NCBI GenBank assembly: GCA_028708215.1
Contig: JAQVZL010000001.1
Span: forward strand, 46,523-96,147
DNA length: 49,625 nucleotides
Reading direction: 5' to 3'
DNA from: Bacteroidales bacterium
GTDB taxonomy: Bacteria > Bacteroidota > Bacteroidia > Bacteroidales > UBA932
The notes under the pieces were generated by a model that saw nothing but the letters and a program-made list of their open reading frames with translations, did no database searches and had not been told where the DNA came from. Positions 29,353 through 39,606 of the stretch are shown here, in pieces. How positions within the stretch are numbered: the first letter of the stretch is position 1; each line of letters begins with the position of its first letter. A program made the position numbers and the translations under genes.

Positions 29353-31800
29353 ATGAAAAAAATATTCTTACTACTAACGCTCTTTACAATAACAATTAGC
29401 TCTTGTATAAAAGCGCCTGATTCACAACCAGTAGTACCAGATCCCGAGATAGGCACAATTGTTCCTAGTACCTTTGATTGGAAAACAACAAAAGAGATTA
29501 AAGTTACTATAAGTGTAACAGCTGTAGATGCTCAAAGCAAAGAGAAGCTACATATTATTAAGATTTATAATTCTCCGCTATTAAATAGTGGTTCTCTTAT
29601 TAGCTCTGGTGCAGCTACGCCTAACAAACCTCTAACAGCTTCACTTTCTGTGGCATCTATTATAGACAAACTATATATTTACGAGATTAACCCTAATGGG
29701 ATAGCTAAAGTAACAGAACAAGAGGTACTATCTCCTCTATTAAACGTTAAGCTTCAAAATGAACATAATCTAATGTTAACCAGGAGCAATGCATTTATAA
29801 CAGGCAATGTAATGAACCCTGCTCCTACTGTTCCATTCCCTGCTACCTACGATGTAACAATTAATAACAACTCTTCAATAACTCTAACTGGGTTCAACTC
29901 TGGAGAGAGCTCTTCACACGGAAATACATATAAGTCTTACTATATTCCACAAGGCTTTAGACGTACAGAAGAGATTAATTTTGGCAACTGGTTAGCTCAC
30001 TCTGTCCTTTATGTTAAAGGCACTCTAACTATAGATGACAATGTTCAATTAAATAAAAGCTCAATTGTAATTTTAGATGGTGGTACTGTTAATATTGAAA
30101 AGCTAAGTAATGGTGGTGGTTATACTTGGCCTATCCCTTCAATCTACATTCAAAATGGGGGCAAACTAAACATTTCAGAAGAGATGCAGGCAAATAGTGG
30201 TACAACTATAGTTAATAAAGGAGTTTTAAGCTGCAAAGAGAAGATAGACGTAAATAGTGGGAGTTCTGTTTACAATGAAAATATAATTAGAGTACTTGAC
30301 GATGACGATGATGATGATGATGATGATGATGATGACGATAACCTAGGTAACGGAATTATGCTACTCTCAAACAGCTCTGCACTATATAACTCAGGGTCAA
30401 TTACTATATCTAAAATAAACGTTTCTAATAATGCTACAGTTACCAACCATGTAACAGCAGTTATCACTACTAAAAACTGGTATCAAACTAACGGAACCAC
30501 ATTAAACAACCATGGTGAGCTAGTAGCTACAAAAGAATTTAAAAACTCTGGGGGTGGGACAGTAAATAATTTTTGCAGAATCACTGCTAATAAAACCAGC
30601 TCTCAAAGACTTACAGCCAACCTTAAAACAGGGTCACTCTGGCACTCACAAAAATTTTACGGCAACGATGCTACATTCAACATGGATGGTGGCAGTATGT
30701 TTCTTATGGCTAGAATGGAGTCAAACCCATATAAAATTAGTTTTATCTCTACCTCTCCAACCTTTTCACTTGTTAAAAACAGTGGCAACATGCCAGATCT
30801 AAGATGGGCAGCCTCTCAAGTTAAAGGGAATATAGAGTTTGTACATGAAAAACTGGTAGAAGGTTCGGGTAAAAACGGCAGAGATCTATATAGTTCATCA
30901 TTTACCAACGGTGCTCTGCTAACAAAAGAGCAAACAATAAACATTCCAGGTACAACTTGTAATCAATCTCTTGGCCAAATAGAACCTGGCACCGGTGTTC
31001 CAACAGATCCAGATCCCGAATTTATAACCTATTTCCCTTCTCAAACTGGGTGGGGTACATATGCTTTTGAAGATTTATGGCCTGTAAAAGGAGACTACGA
31101 TTTAAATGATATGGTATTAAAGTTTAGAATAGCTTTTACCTCGAACAGTTCTAATAAAGTAAATAAAATTAGTTTCGAGTACAGTATTTCTGCAGTGGGT
31201 GCAGAAAAGAACTCGGGTGTGGCATTTCAGCTAGACAATGTTCTTGCATCTAATATCCAATCAGTTACTGGGCAGATTTTGGGTAGCGGATCTCCTTTTA
31301 CCGTAGATGCAAACGGAGCCGAGACTGGTGTTAACTTAGCTGTTATTCCTGTGTTTAACAGTGCTCACGATATAATAGATTACTCTGGATTTCTAAATAC
31401 AGACAAGACTCAAAGTCATATTATCTCACCAACAAATAAAGTTACAGTTACATTTAATACACCAATAGACCAATCTCTCCTAACAATGGAGTCATTTAAT
31501 CTCTTTTTAAGTGTAGATGAGCGTGGTAGAGAGGTACACTTACCTACATACCCTTCTACATCTAAATTTAATACCTCTTTAGCACTAGGGAGAGGCTTAA
31601 ACCCTAATGATGTATTTAAACATAACGATGGAATGATGTGGGGCCTTATGTTCCCCGAATCATTTGCCTACCCAATTGAAAGAGCATCTATAATAAAAGC
31701 CTATCCATATTTTGCCACATGGGCTATATCTGGTGGGACAAATTACCCAGACTGGTATTCAAATAAAGAGGGGTATAGAGACCAAGAGTTAATCTACTAA
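29353..31800 (+). CDS. LruC domain-containing lipoprotein (paralogue 2) with poly-Asp insert
   Basis: Lipobox ISSC; co-linear with 26804-29191 throughout; Asp tract at 30298-30339. Confidence 0.85.
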   Translation: MKKIFLLLTLFTITISSCIKAPDSQPVVPDPEIGTIVPSTFDWKTTKEIKVTISVTAVDAQSKEKLHIIKIYNSPLLNSGSLISSGAATPNKPLTASLSVASIIDKLYIYEINPNGIAKVTEQEVLSPLLNVKLQNEHNLMLTRSNAFITGNVMNPAPTVPFPATYDVTINNNSSITLTGFNSGESSSHGNTYKSYYIPQGFRRTEEINFGNWLAHSVLYVKGTLTIDDNVQLNKSSIVILDGGTVNIEKLSNGGGYTWPIPSIYIQNGGKLNISEEMQANSGTTIVNKGVLSCKEKIDVNSGSSVYNENIIRVLDDDDDDDDDDDDDDNLGNGIMLLSNSSALYNSGSITISKINVSNNATVTNHVTAVITTKNWYQTNGTTLNNHGELVATKEFKNSGGGTVNNFCRITANKTSSQRLTANLKTGSLWHSQKFYGNDATFNMDGGSMFLMARMESNPYKISFISTSPTFSLVKNSGNMPDLRWAASQVKGNIEFVHEKLVEGSGKNGRDLYSSSFTNGALLTKEQTINIPGTTCNQSLGQIEPGTGVPTDPDPEFITYFPSQTGWGTYAFEDLWPVKGDYDLNDMVLKFRIAFTSNSSNKVNKISFEYSISAVGAEKNSGVAFQLDNVLASNIQSVTGQILGSGSPFTVDANGAETGVNLAVIPVFNSAHDIIDYSGFLNTDKTQSHIISPTNKVTVTFNTPIDQSLLTMESFNLFLSVDERGREVHLPTYPSTSKFNTSLALGRGLNPNDVFKHNDGMMWGLMFPESFAYPIERASIIKAYPYFATWAISGGTNYPDWYSNKEGYRDQELIY
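30298..30339 (+). repeat. GAY trinucleotide microsatellite (14 Asp codons; 9 consecutive GAT)
   Basis: gac gat gac (gat)9 gac gat; in frame with the CDS. Confidence 0.95.
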
Positions 31801-31820
31801 TATTATTAAACTAACTTATC

Positions 31821-31866
31821 TAAAGAGGGTGTCCAATAGCTAAATTATTGGCCCCTCTTTTTTTTA
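31821..31866 (+). terminator. Rho-independent terminator after LruC paralogue 2
   Basis: AAAGAGGgtgtCCAATA ... TATTGGccCCTCTTT followed by a T-run. Confidence 0.8.
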
Positions 31867-31912
31867 AGATAATAACATTAGATACACTTTTATTGTATAT
31901 TTACTAAAAAAT

Positions 31913-33073
31913 ATGAAAATCTGCTTTTACTGTAACTCAATTTACTCATTCGGAGGCGTTCAACGTGTACTCGCCACTATATCGTCTGAACTTGCAAAAA
32001 ACCATCAAGTAACAATTCTTACATTAGACCCGCAAGAGAGAGTAGAAGAGATCTACAAACTTCATAAGAGTATTAGAGTTAAACATATTAAATATGAAAG
32101 ACTTCCTATTATAGAGTACATCCCCTCAAAATTATATGCCCTTTTATATAAAACCATACTTCCAAAAACCAATTTTACAACGCGTCTTTATGGGCTAACA
32201 TCGTTCCCAAAAAGCAGAAGATTGCTACTAGCCAATCATATAGAAAACAACAAATATAACATAGTAGTTGGTGTTCATGTTTTTCTTTCATTTCATTTAG
32301 CAGCAATAACTAACCAAATAAGCTCCAAAACTATAGGTTGGATGCATAACTCATATGAAGCATTTTTTTATGGTAAACATGCCTATATAAGAAATCAAGA
32401 GAAAAGGTTTAAATATCAAATGACTAACCTTAATAAAATAATTGTATTGTCTAATAGTGATAAACATCTATTCCAATCTAAACTCAATGTGCCAACTACA
32501 AGAATATACAACCCACTTACTATAACAAGCAGCTCTGTTGCAGATTATTCTTCTAAAACATTTCTAGCAGTAGGTAGGCTAGTCCCACAAAAGGGATTTG
32601 ATATTTTAATAGAAGCTTTTGCAAAATTTAGCGAGCATAATAGTGAGTGGAAACTAAATATTATAGGTGATGGCCCTGAAAAACCTCTTTTAGATAGTAT
32701 AATTGAAAGAGACAATCTTTCAGACAGAGTTAAAATACACTCTTTCACAAAAAATATAGAACAATTTTACAAAGAGTCTAGTATATATATTCTTAGTTCT
32801 AGATGGGAAGGGTTTGGGCTTGTTTTATTTGAAGCAATGCAATATAAGCTACCTCTTATAGTATCTGATATACCTATTGTTAAAGAACTTCTTTCTAATA
32901 AAGAGTTTGCCTATGTTTTTAAGAACGAAGATTCTTCTCATTTAGCAAGCCAAATGGCCCAACTAAGCTCTTCTCAAGAGCTTGAAAAAATTGGAGATAT
33001 GGCTTATAAATATTCAGAACAGTTTAGAATTAATAATATAATTAAAGAATGGGACATACTTTTTAAATCATAG
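31913..33073 (+). CDS. Glycosyltransferase family 4-type
   Basis: FGGVQRVLATIS, FLAVGRLVPQKGFDILIEAF, SRWEGFGLVLFEAM motifs. Confidence 0.9.
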   Translation: MKICFYCNSIYSFGGVQRVLATISSELAKNHQVTILTLDPQERVEEIYKLHKSIRVKHIKYERLPIIEYIPSKLYALLYKTILPKTNFTTRLYGLTSFPKSRRLLLANHIENNKYNIVVGVHVFLSFHLAAITNQISSKTIGWMHNSYEAFFYGKHAYIRNQEKRFKYQMTNLNKIIVLSNSDKHLFQSKLNVPTTRIYNPLTITSSSVADYSSKTFLAVGRLVPQKGFDILIEAFAKFSEHNSEWKLNIIGDGPEKPLLDSIIERDNLSDRVKIHSFTKNIEQFYKESSIYILSSRWEGFGLVLFEAMQYKLPLIVSDIPIVKELLSNKEFAYVFKNEDSSHLASQMAQLSSSQELEKIGDMAYKYSEQFRINNIIKEWDILFKS

Positions 33074-33084
33074 ATTCAAGCTTT

Positions 33085-34548
33085 ATGGAGATGAACGTTA
33101 AAAAGAATATGGCAAAAGGAATCTATTATTCGGCCATTGCAAAATACTCAAGCTTAATATTCTCACTTATTGTAGTTGCTATTCTCTCTAGAATATTAGA
33201 TTATAAAGATTTTGGGATTGTTGCAATTGCTTCTGTAATTTTAAATTTTCTTAGCACCTTTACTTCTCTTGGTCTTGAACCCGCAATAATACAGCATAAA
33301 GAACTAGAACAAAAAGATTATTCAAACATCTTCTCTTTTACCTTTTGGACAGGTATAATAATTACTATTATTTTCTTTGGATTATCTTGGCCAATATCAA
33401 AGTTTTACGACAATAGTGCCCTTTTGTATATATGCCAAATCCTCTCTATTCAGCTCTTTTTCTCTACAATTAATATAGTACCAAACTCTCTGCTATTTAA
33501 AAATAAAGAGTTCAGGTTTATTGCATTCAGAACACTTGGAGTTCAAATGATAGGAGGTGCAGGAGCTATAATTGCTGCTCTTTCTGGGCTTGGCCTTTAC
33601 TCTCTTATAATAAACCCTGTTTTCTCTAGTGTTATAATATTTATTCTAAATTTTAGAAAATACCCTAATAGACTCTCTCTCTCTTTTGGAATAGAAACTA
33701 TTTCAAAAATTTTTACATATTCGTCTTATCAGTTTCTTTTTGGACTTATTAATTATTTCTCTAGAAATCTAGATAAATTGATTATTGGAAAGCAGTTAGG
33801 AATGACTCCTCTAGGTTTCTATGAAAAATCTTACAGACTTATGATGCTCCCGCTACAAAACATTTCACATGTAATTGGCCCGGTAATGCACCCCATATTC
33901 TCAGATTTTCAAAACAACCTACAATATTTAAGTAGCTCATACGAAAAGGTAGTAAGAATATTGGCTCTCATTGGGTTCCCTTTAGCGGTAATTTTATTTT
34001 TTAATGGGTCTGAATTAATTATACTTTTTTTTGGTAATAATTGGACAGATTCTATAATGCCATTTAAAATTCTTACATTATCTGTAGGGACACAAATTAT
34101 ACTAGCAACATCTGGCTCAATATTTCAAGCTACAAACTCCACTAAAGCACTATTTATAAGTGGTTTAATAAACACATCTGTAACAGTACTTGGTATGATA
34201 TTAGCTATTAATTTATATAAAAGCATAAATGCTGTGGCGTGGTCTATATCTATAACCTTTATCTTAAACTTTATTCTAACCTACACTATTCTATACTACT
34301 ATATTCTTAAAAGAAAATTGCTCTTTTTGTTAAAACAGGTTGTTCCAGGGTTACTCCTTAGTAGCATATTAATACTTATAAATATTATAGTGTCGCAATA
34401 TATTTTAAACATTCACCTATTTTTATCACTTGTAATAAAATCTGGAATTTCAATTACAATTTCACTCATATACATCCAGCTTACTAAAGAATATAATATA
34501 TATGAATTGATTGTAAAGTATATAAAACCACATAATAAAAAAAGCTAA
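33085..34548 (+). CDS. Polysaccharide flippase (Wzx-like / MATE-superfamily)
   Basis: About 487 aa, multi-TM, LSRILDYKDFGIVAIASVI and LDKLIIGKQLGMTPLGFYEKSYRLMMLPLQNI. Confidence 0.9.
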   Translation: MEMNVKKNMAKGIYYSAIAKYSSLIFSLIVVAILSRILDYKDFGIVAIASVILNFLSTFTSLGLEPAIIQHKELEQKDYSNIFSFTFWTGIIITIIFFGLSWPISKFYDNSALLYICQILSIQLFFSTINIVPNSLLFKNKEFRFIAFRTLGVQMIGGAGAIIAALSGLGLYSLIINPVFSSVIIFILNFRKYPNRLSLSFGIETISKIFTYSSYQFLFGLINYFSRNLDKLIIGKQLGMTPLGFYEKSYRLMMLPLQNISHVIGPVMHPIFSDFQNNLQYLSSSYEKVVRILALIGFPLAVILFFNGSELIILFFGNNWTDSIMPFKILTLSVGTQIILATSGSIFQATNSTKALFISGLINTSVTVLGMILAINLYKSINAVAWSISITFILNFILTYTILYYYILKRKLLFLLKQVVPGLLLSSILILINIIVSQYILNIHLFLSLVIKSGISITISLIYIQLTKEYNIYELIVKYIKPHNKKS

Positions 34549-34593
34549 CTAAAGCTCTCTTCTATTTAACTTTCAAATAAACATATTTGATCT

Positions 34594-35493
34594 ATGAAAA
34601 AAGAACCACTAGTATCAATAATTACTGTTAACTACAACCAATCTGTAGTAACATCTCAACTATTAGATACTCTTGAAAATTTAACTTATAATCAATATGA
34701 AATAATTGTTGTAGATAACGGCTCTACTAAAGATAACCCAGAGTGGCTAAAGGCAAAATACCCCTCAATAAATTTAATAAAAAGTGGCCAAAACCTAGGG
34801 TTTGCAGGGGGGAATAATGTTGGTATCAAGGCATCTAAGGGAGAGTATCTTCTTTTTATAAATAACGATACAGAAGTACCTGCTAATTTTATTGAACCAA
34901 TGGTGCAACTTATGGAAAACAATAACTCTATTGGAATGGTTAGCCCAAAAATTAAATTCCATTGGGACCCTTCAATTATACAATATGCTGGTTTTACCAA
35001 AATGAGCCCTATAACTATTAGAAACCAATCTATTGGGTATTTGCAGAAAGATTCTGCAACCTACAACACAACAATGGAAACTCACTCTATTCATGGTGCA
35101 GCTATGATGGTAAAAAAAGAGGTAATCAACAAAATAGGGTTAATGCCACAAATCTATTTTCTTTACTACGAAGAGCATGATTGGGCAGTAAAAGCTAAAA
35201 GAGAGGGCTATAAATTGTACTACTGTGCACAGTCGCATATACTTCACAAAGAGTCTCTCTCTACAGGGAAAGACTCCCCTTTAAAAACATACTATCTAAA
35301 CCGAGGGAGATTAATCTATACTATAAGAAATAGTAAAAGAAGAGATCTACTATTAAGTTTGCTTTTTCAGTTTTTCATTTCACTCCCTAAAAATAGTACT
35401 ATCTTTATAATAAAGAGAGAGTTTCAAAATTTAAAAGCATATTGGAGAGCATATTTTTGGGTTATTAAAAATTTTAAACAACTATCTGTATGA
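34594..35493 (+). CDS. Glycosyltransferase family 2
   Basis: VSIITVNYNQ, VVDNGSTKDN, LGFAGGNNVGIKASKGEYLLFINNDTEV. Confidence 0.92.
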   Translation: MKKEPLVSIITVNYNQSVVTSQLLDTLENLTYNQYEIIVVDNGSTKDNPEWLKAKYPSINLIKSGQNLGFAGGNNVGIKASKGEYLLFINNDTEVPANFIEPMVQLMENNNSIGMVSPKIKFHWDPSIIQYAGFTKMSPITIRNQSIGYLQKDSATYNTTMETHSIHGAAMMVKKEVINKIGLMPQIYFLYYEEHDWAVKAKREGYKLYYCAQSHILHKESLSTGKDSPLKTYYLNRGRLIYTIRNSKRRDLLLSLLFQFFISLPKNSTIFIIKREFQNLKAYWRAYFWVIKNFKQLSV

Positions 35494-36629
35494 GAATAGG
35501 TATAGAGGCACAAAGAATCTTTAGAGAGAAAAAGCATGGAATGGATATGGTTGTTTTGGAGCTTATCAAAAACTTAAAATTGATAGACAACCAAAATGAG
35601 TACTATATATTTGTTAGCCCAGACCAAGATAGATGCATTACCACGCAAAATAACTTTAAGGTAGTAGAGGTAAACGGTGGGCCATACCCCACTTGGGAAC
35701 AGGTGGCCTTACCAATTGCAGTTAAAAAACACAAATGCGATATTCTCCACTGCACATCTAATACTGCTCCACTTTTTGGAAAAACTCATCTAATTATTAC
35801 TCTCCACGATATTATATACCTAGAGAGTCTAAATCTATTTGGAGGCAGTGCTACTGCCTATCAGAAGTTTGGAAACCTATATAGAAGGTTAGTTGTACCA
35901 AAGGCTGTTAAAAAAAGCCTAAAGGTTGTAACGGTCTCTGAGTTTGAGAAGAAAAGGATTAGTGATTTTATGGGATTAAAAGATAATTTAGTCTCAATCT
36001 ATAACGGCGTGGGAGAACATTTTAAAGTTATTTCAGATAAAGAAGCCCTAGAGCTTTGTAAGAAAAAATATAACCTTCCAGATAAGTTTTTCTTTTTCTT
36101 AGGGAATACAGATCCTAAGAAAAACACCCCTAATCTCTTAAAGGCTTTTGCGCATTTTATTAAAAATAGCCAAGAAGAGTACAAGCTTGTAATGTTAGAT
36201 TTCCCAGAAGAGGCTCTACAACAGATACTTAATAATATAGAATGTTCTAACATTAGAGATAAAATTGTTCTACTAGGCTATGTCTCCAATATAGAATTGC
36301 CCCAAATTATAAATCTTAGCTCTCTATTTTTATACCCATCGCTTAGAGAGAGCTTTGGGATTCCTATTTTAGAGGGAATGGCATGTGGGGTACCTGTTAT
36401 AACCTCTAATAGCTCTTCTATGCCCGAGGTGGCAGGAGATGCTGCACTATTAATAGACCCCAATAATTACTTAACTATAGCAGATGCTATTAACAAAATT
36501 GTTGAAAACCCAACACTCAGAGAATCTCTTGTAAACAAGGGTCTCACTAGAGCAGCTCAATTTTCATGGCTAAAAATGGCAGAAAAATATTTAACCCTCT
36601 ATAACCAAGTTTACAAATTAATTAAATAA
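35490..36629 (+). CDS. Glycosyltransferase family 4-type
   Basis: PTWEQVALPI, LHDIIYLE, FPSLRESFGIPILEGMACGVPVITS-type motif; 4-bp overlap with the upstream gene. Confidence 0.92.
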   Translation: MRIGIEAQRIFREKKHGMDMVVLELIKNLKLIDNQNEYYIFVSPDQDRCITTQNNFKVVEVNGGPYPTWEQVALPIAVKKHKCDILHCTSNTAPLFGKTHLIITLHDIIYLESLNLFGGSATAYQKFGNLYRRLVVPKAVKKSLKVVTVSEFEKKRISDFMGLKDNLVSIYNGVGEHFKVISDKEALELCKKKYNLPDKFFFFLGNTDPKKNTPNLLKAFAHFIKNSQEEYKLVMLDFPEEALQQILNNIECSNIRDKIVLLGYVSNIELPQIINLSSLFLYPSLRESFGIPILEGMACGVPVITSNSSSMPEVAGDAALLIDPNNYLTIADAINKIVENPTLRESLVNKGLTRAAQFSWLKMAEKYLTLYNQVYKLIK

Positions 36630-37801
36630 TGAAAACTATAGAACTCACTCTCTTTATAGCTCTATTTATTCTCTTTTATACATATTTAGGGTATGGAGTT
36701 TTACTTTTTGCTTTAGTCTCTCTAAAACGCCTTTTTTATAAAGAGAAAGAGACCTCTTCAAATTTTGAGCACCCAGAGGTAACACTTTTAGTAACTGCAT
36801 ATAACGAGAAAGATTATCTCCATAAAAAAATAGCCAACTCATTGGAGTTAGAATACCCAAAAGATAAACTTAAACTCTTATGGGTAACAGATGGCTCTAA
36901 CGATGGCACTCCAGAGATGCTCAAAGAGTATAAAGATGTTACTGTCATTCACAAAGAGGAGCGAATGGGTAAAATAGCAGCTATGAACCGGGCTGTAGCA
37001 TTTGTAAAGAGCCCAATAGTGGTCTTTTCAGATGCCAACACAATGTTGGGAAAAGAGTCTTTAAAAATTATTGCAAAACTATTCCAGAACCCAAAAGTTG
37101 GATGTGTCTCTGGCGAAAAAAGAGTGATAGTAGAGAAAAGCGATAAAGCTGCTGGGGCTGGAGAGGGCATTTATTGGAAATATGAGTCGCTTTTAAAAAA
37201 GTGGGATGCCGAGCTTAATTCAGCTGTAGGAGCTGCGGGAGAACTATTTGCTATAAGAACAGATCTTTTTAAAGAGGTAGAGCCAGATACACTATTAGAC
37301 GATTTTATAATCTCTCTTAGAGTTGCTATGCAGGGCTACAAAATAGAGTATAACCCTAACGCCTACGCAATAGAAAAGCCCTCGGCAAATATTAAAGAGG
37401 AGCTTAAAAGAAAAATTAGAATTGCTGCTGGAGGGATACAATCTATAGTGAGATTAGCTCCACTTCTAAATATATTCAAATATGGGCTTTTATCTTTTCA
37501 GTATATCTCGCATAGAGTTTTAAGATGGACTATAGCTCCACTTATGCTTCCATTGCTTTTTATTCTAAATATTCTACTTCTAAAAGAGGCTCTTTTTTAT
37601 GAGATTCTATTTGCCCTACAACTACTTTTTTATACTATGGCTCTACTTGGTTGGTATTTGCAGAGTAGAGAAATAAATTGGAAGGTTCTTTTTATTCCTT
37701 TCTACTTTCTTATGATGAACTATGCAGTATACCGAGGTTTTTTTAGATACATAGCTAAAAGTCAAAGTGTAAATTGGGAGCGAGCTAAAAGAGGCAGTTA
37801 A
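36629..37801 (+). CDS. Glycosyltransferase family 2, membrane-associated
   Basis: VTLLVTAYNEKDYL, VTDGSNDGTPEM, C-terminal TM helices. Confidence 0.9.
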   Translation: MKTIELTLFIALFILFYTYLGYGVLLFALVSLKRLFYKEKETSSNFEHPEVTLLVTAYNEKDYLHKKIANSLELEYPKDKLKLLWVTDGSNDGTPEMLKEYKDVTVIHKEERMGKIAAMNRAVAFVKSPIVVFSDANTMLGKESLKIIAKLFQNPKVGCVSGEKRVIVEKSDKAAGAGEGIYWKYESLLKKWDAELNSAVGAAGELFAIRTDLFKEVEPDTLLDDFIISLRVAMQGYKIEYNPNAYAIEKPSANIKEELKRKIRIAAGGIQSIVRLAPLLNIFKYGLLSFQYISHRVLRWTIAPLMLPLLFILNILLLKEALFYEILFALQLLFYTMALLGWYLQSREINWKVLFIPFYFLMMNYAVYRGFFRYIAKSQSVNWERAKRGS

Positions 37802-37813
37802 GAGAGAAGTACT

Positions 37814-38938
37814 TTAGATCATGCCTATTTGATCTACTACTTTTTTCATTTGAATATCCCAAGAAAGTGTACTCTCTATTGTCTTTCTAATTTCTAAAGG
37901 TGTCATTGAAAAGTCTTTAGTAAAGTCTAAAATAGTCTGTATGTCTATAGGGCTATCGTCTGGAGATGCTTTTAAGATATAAGGCATTTGTTCAAAATCT
38001 TGGTCAATCTCTGAATAGATAAATGGTATTCCTCTTGCAGCATACTCGCGGTTTTTTAATGTCTTTATATTAGTAATACCGGTACGATGCCGTGCTAAGC
38101 TAGCAATAGCAAAGTGAGCAGAATTAAACACATCATCTAGTTTTGCACCATATAGGTTACCATAAAAATGAACTCTATGGTTTAAATTGCATTCATTAAC
38201 TAAAGATTTTAAGTTGTGCATATCTAATGGAAAACCATCGCCAACAATATGAAAGTGAACATCTGTATTAGAGATACTCATAAGATTTGCCATGCCCTTA
38301 ATAACACGGTCGAAGCCATGCCAATAATGCACTTCTGCAACACCAATTAGATTAAAACGCCCACTGTTTTTCTCAATTGGGTTTCTAACCTTTACCTGAG
38401 TAAAGTCAATTGCATTAGATATATTTATAGTTTTTACTCCAAATATCTCTGTTAGATCTGTAAATGTTACAACTCTATCAATACTGGTTTTAAGAAAATT
38501 TCTGAAGATTTTATCTGCTAAAAAGATTACTCTGTACTTTAGGCTAGCTCCTTTAGTTTCCCTATCGTAGGGATATGTTGGGAATTCCATTACAACCTTA
38601 ACTCCTTGTTTTCTTAAAGATCTAAACATCTTCAATAAAAAAGGATTTGTGTTGTAAAAACTTCTTACATAAATGAAATCTACATTGTTAGCTAATATAG
38701 CATTAGTTAGCTCTTTAAATGAGAGCCATTTTGCAAACTTAGAAATTATATTATTACCATAGTTCTTAATTATAGTATCTCCCCATAAACGAGAATGATT
38801 CCCATTTTCATCAATAGCAATATAAGACAAATCTATATCTACACCACAGTTTTTAAATGCATTAACTTGATATGAAATTTTTTTACTTATTCCACTATGT
38901 TCTGCTAGGTCAAAAAAATGTATAAATACTCCCTTCAT
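37814..38938 (-). CDS. Glycosyltransferase (GT4-like)
   Basis: FNLIGVAEVHYWHGFDRVIKGMANL, FHIVGDGFPL, EYAARGIPFIYS. Confidence 0.82.
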   Translation of the reverse strand: MKGVFIHFFDLAEHSGISKKISYQVNAFKNCGVDIDLSYIAIDENGNHSRLWGDTIIKNYGNNIISKFAKWLSFKELTNAILANNVDFIYVRSFYNTNPFLLKMFRSLRKQGVKVVMEFPTYPYDRETKGASLKYRVIFLADKIFRNFLKTSIDRVVTFTDLTEIFGVKTINISNAIDFTQVKVRNPIEKNSGRFNLIGVAEVHYWHGFDRVIKGMANLMSISNTDVHFHIVGDGFPLDMHNLKSLVNECNLNHRVHFYGNLYGAKLDDVFNSAHFAIASLARHRTGITNIKTLKNREYAARGIPFIYSEIDQDFEQMPYILKASPDDSPIDIQTILDFTKDFSMTPLEIRKTIESTLSWDIQMKKVVDQIGMI

Positions 38939-38975
38939 ATGGTTTGCAAATAAAACTATTACTAAAACACTACTC

Positions 38976-39590
38976 TCAAACAGATTCCCATCTATTAGTT
39001 AACTTATTATAAGTTTTAATAACCTTTGCCGGATTACCCACAGCAACTGAAAAATCTGGTATATCTCTTACAACTACGCTTCCTGCCGCTATAACACAAT
39101 GCTCCCCTATAGTAACACCCATAGTAATCACAACATTTGCCCCAATCCAAACATTATTGCTAATTTTTATTTGATCTTTTATAATACCCTGAAACACTAT
39201 AGGAGTTGAAATATCTTTATATAAATGATTTAAGGCAGAGATAGTAACATTTTGTGCAATAATTACGTTATGCCCAACTGCAACAGGTCCAATAATGGTA
39301 TTTCCAATCCCAATCTTTGAATTGTTTCCAATAATAACATTTCCAACCATATTGTTAACAACGCTAAAATCTTCAATTACAGATCTGGCTCCTAAGTGAA
39401 ATTTATTATAGGGAATAACGTCTTTTCTTACTCGCTTACAAATATGAGATTTACGGCCTTTTTTTATATAGAAAGGCTGTAAGACTCTTAGCCATAATCT
39501 TGGTCTGGTCCTAACAGGATTAATCAAAATATGTACTAAAAATTGTTTAACCTTAGGCCTATCCAATAACCATTCACTGTTTTTAAACAT
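38976..39590 (-). CDS. Left-handed beta-helix (hexapeptide repeat) acyltransferase
   Basis: NVWIGANVVITMGVTIGEHCVIAAGSVVVRDIPDFSVAVGNPAKVIK. Confidence 0.92.
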   Translation of the reverse strand: MFKNSEWLLDRPKVKQFLVHILINPVRTRPRLWLRVLQPFYIKKGRKSHICKRVRKDVIPYNKFHLGARSVIEDFSVVNNMVGNVIIGNNSKIGIGNTIIGPVAVGHNVIIAQNVTISALNHLYKDISTPIVFQGIIKDQIKISNNVWIGANVVITMGVTIGEHCVIAAGSVVVRDIPDFSVAVGNPAKVIKTYNKLTNRWESV

Positions 39591-39606
39591 AATTATTAAA
39601 TATTAT

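Noticed and set aside
30270-30467. Minus-strand ORF encoding a poly-Ser tract (SSSSSSSSSSSSSS)
   Set aside because: It is the antisense reading of the GAT/GAC repeat in the LruC gene; no independent coding evidence.
34025-34032. Homopolymer T8/A8 runs in several polysaccharide and signalling genes (e.g. also near 40652, 46472, 48544) as phase-variation sites
   Set aside because: Runs of this length are expected in an AT-rich genome and all reading frames are intact; no evidence of variation.
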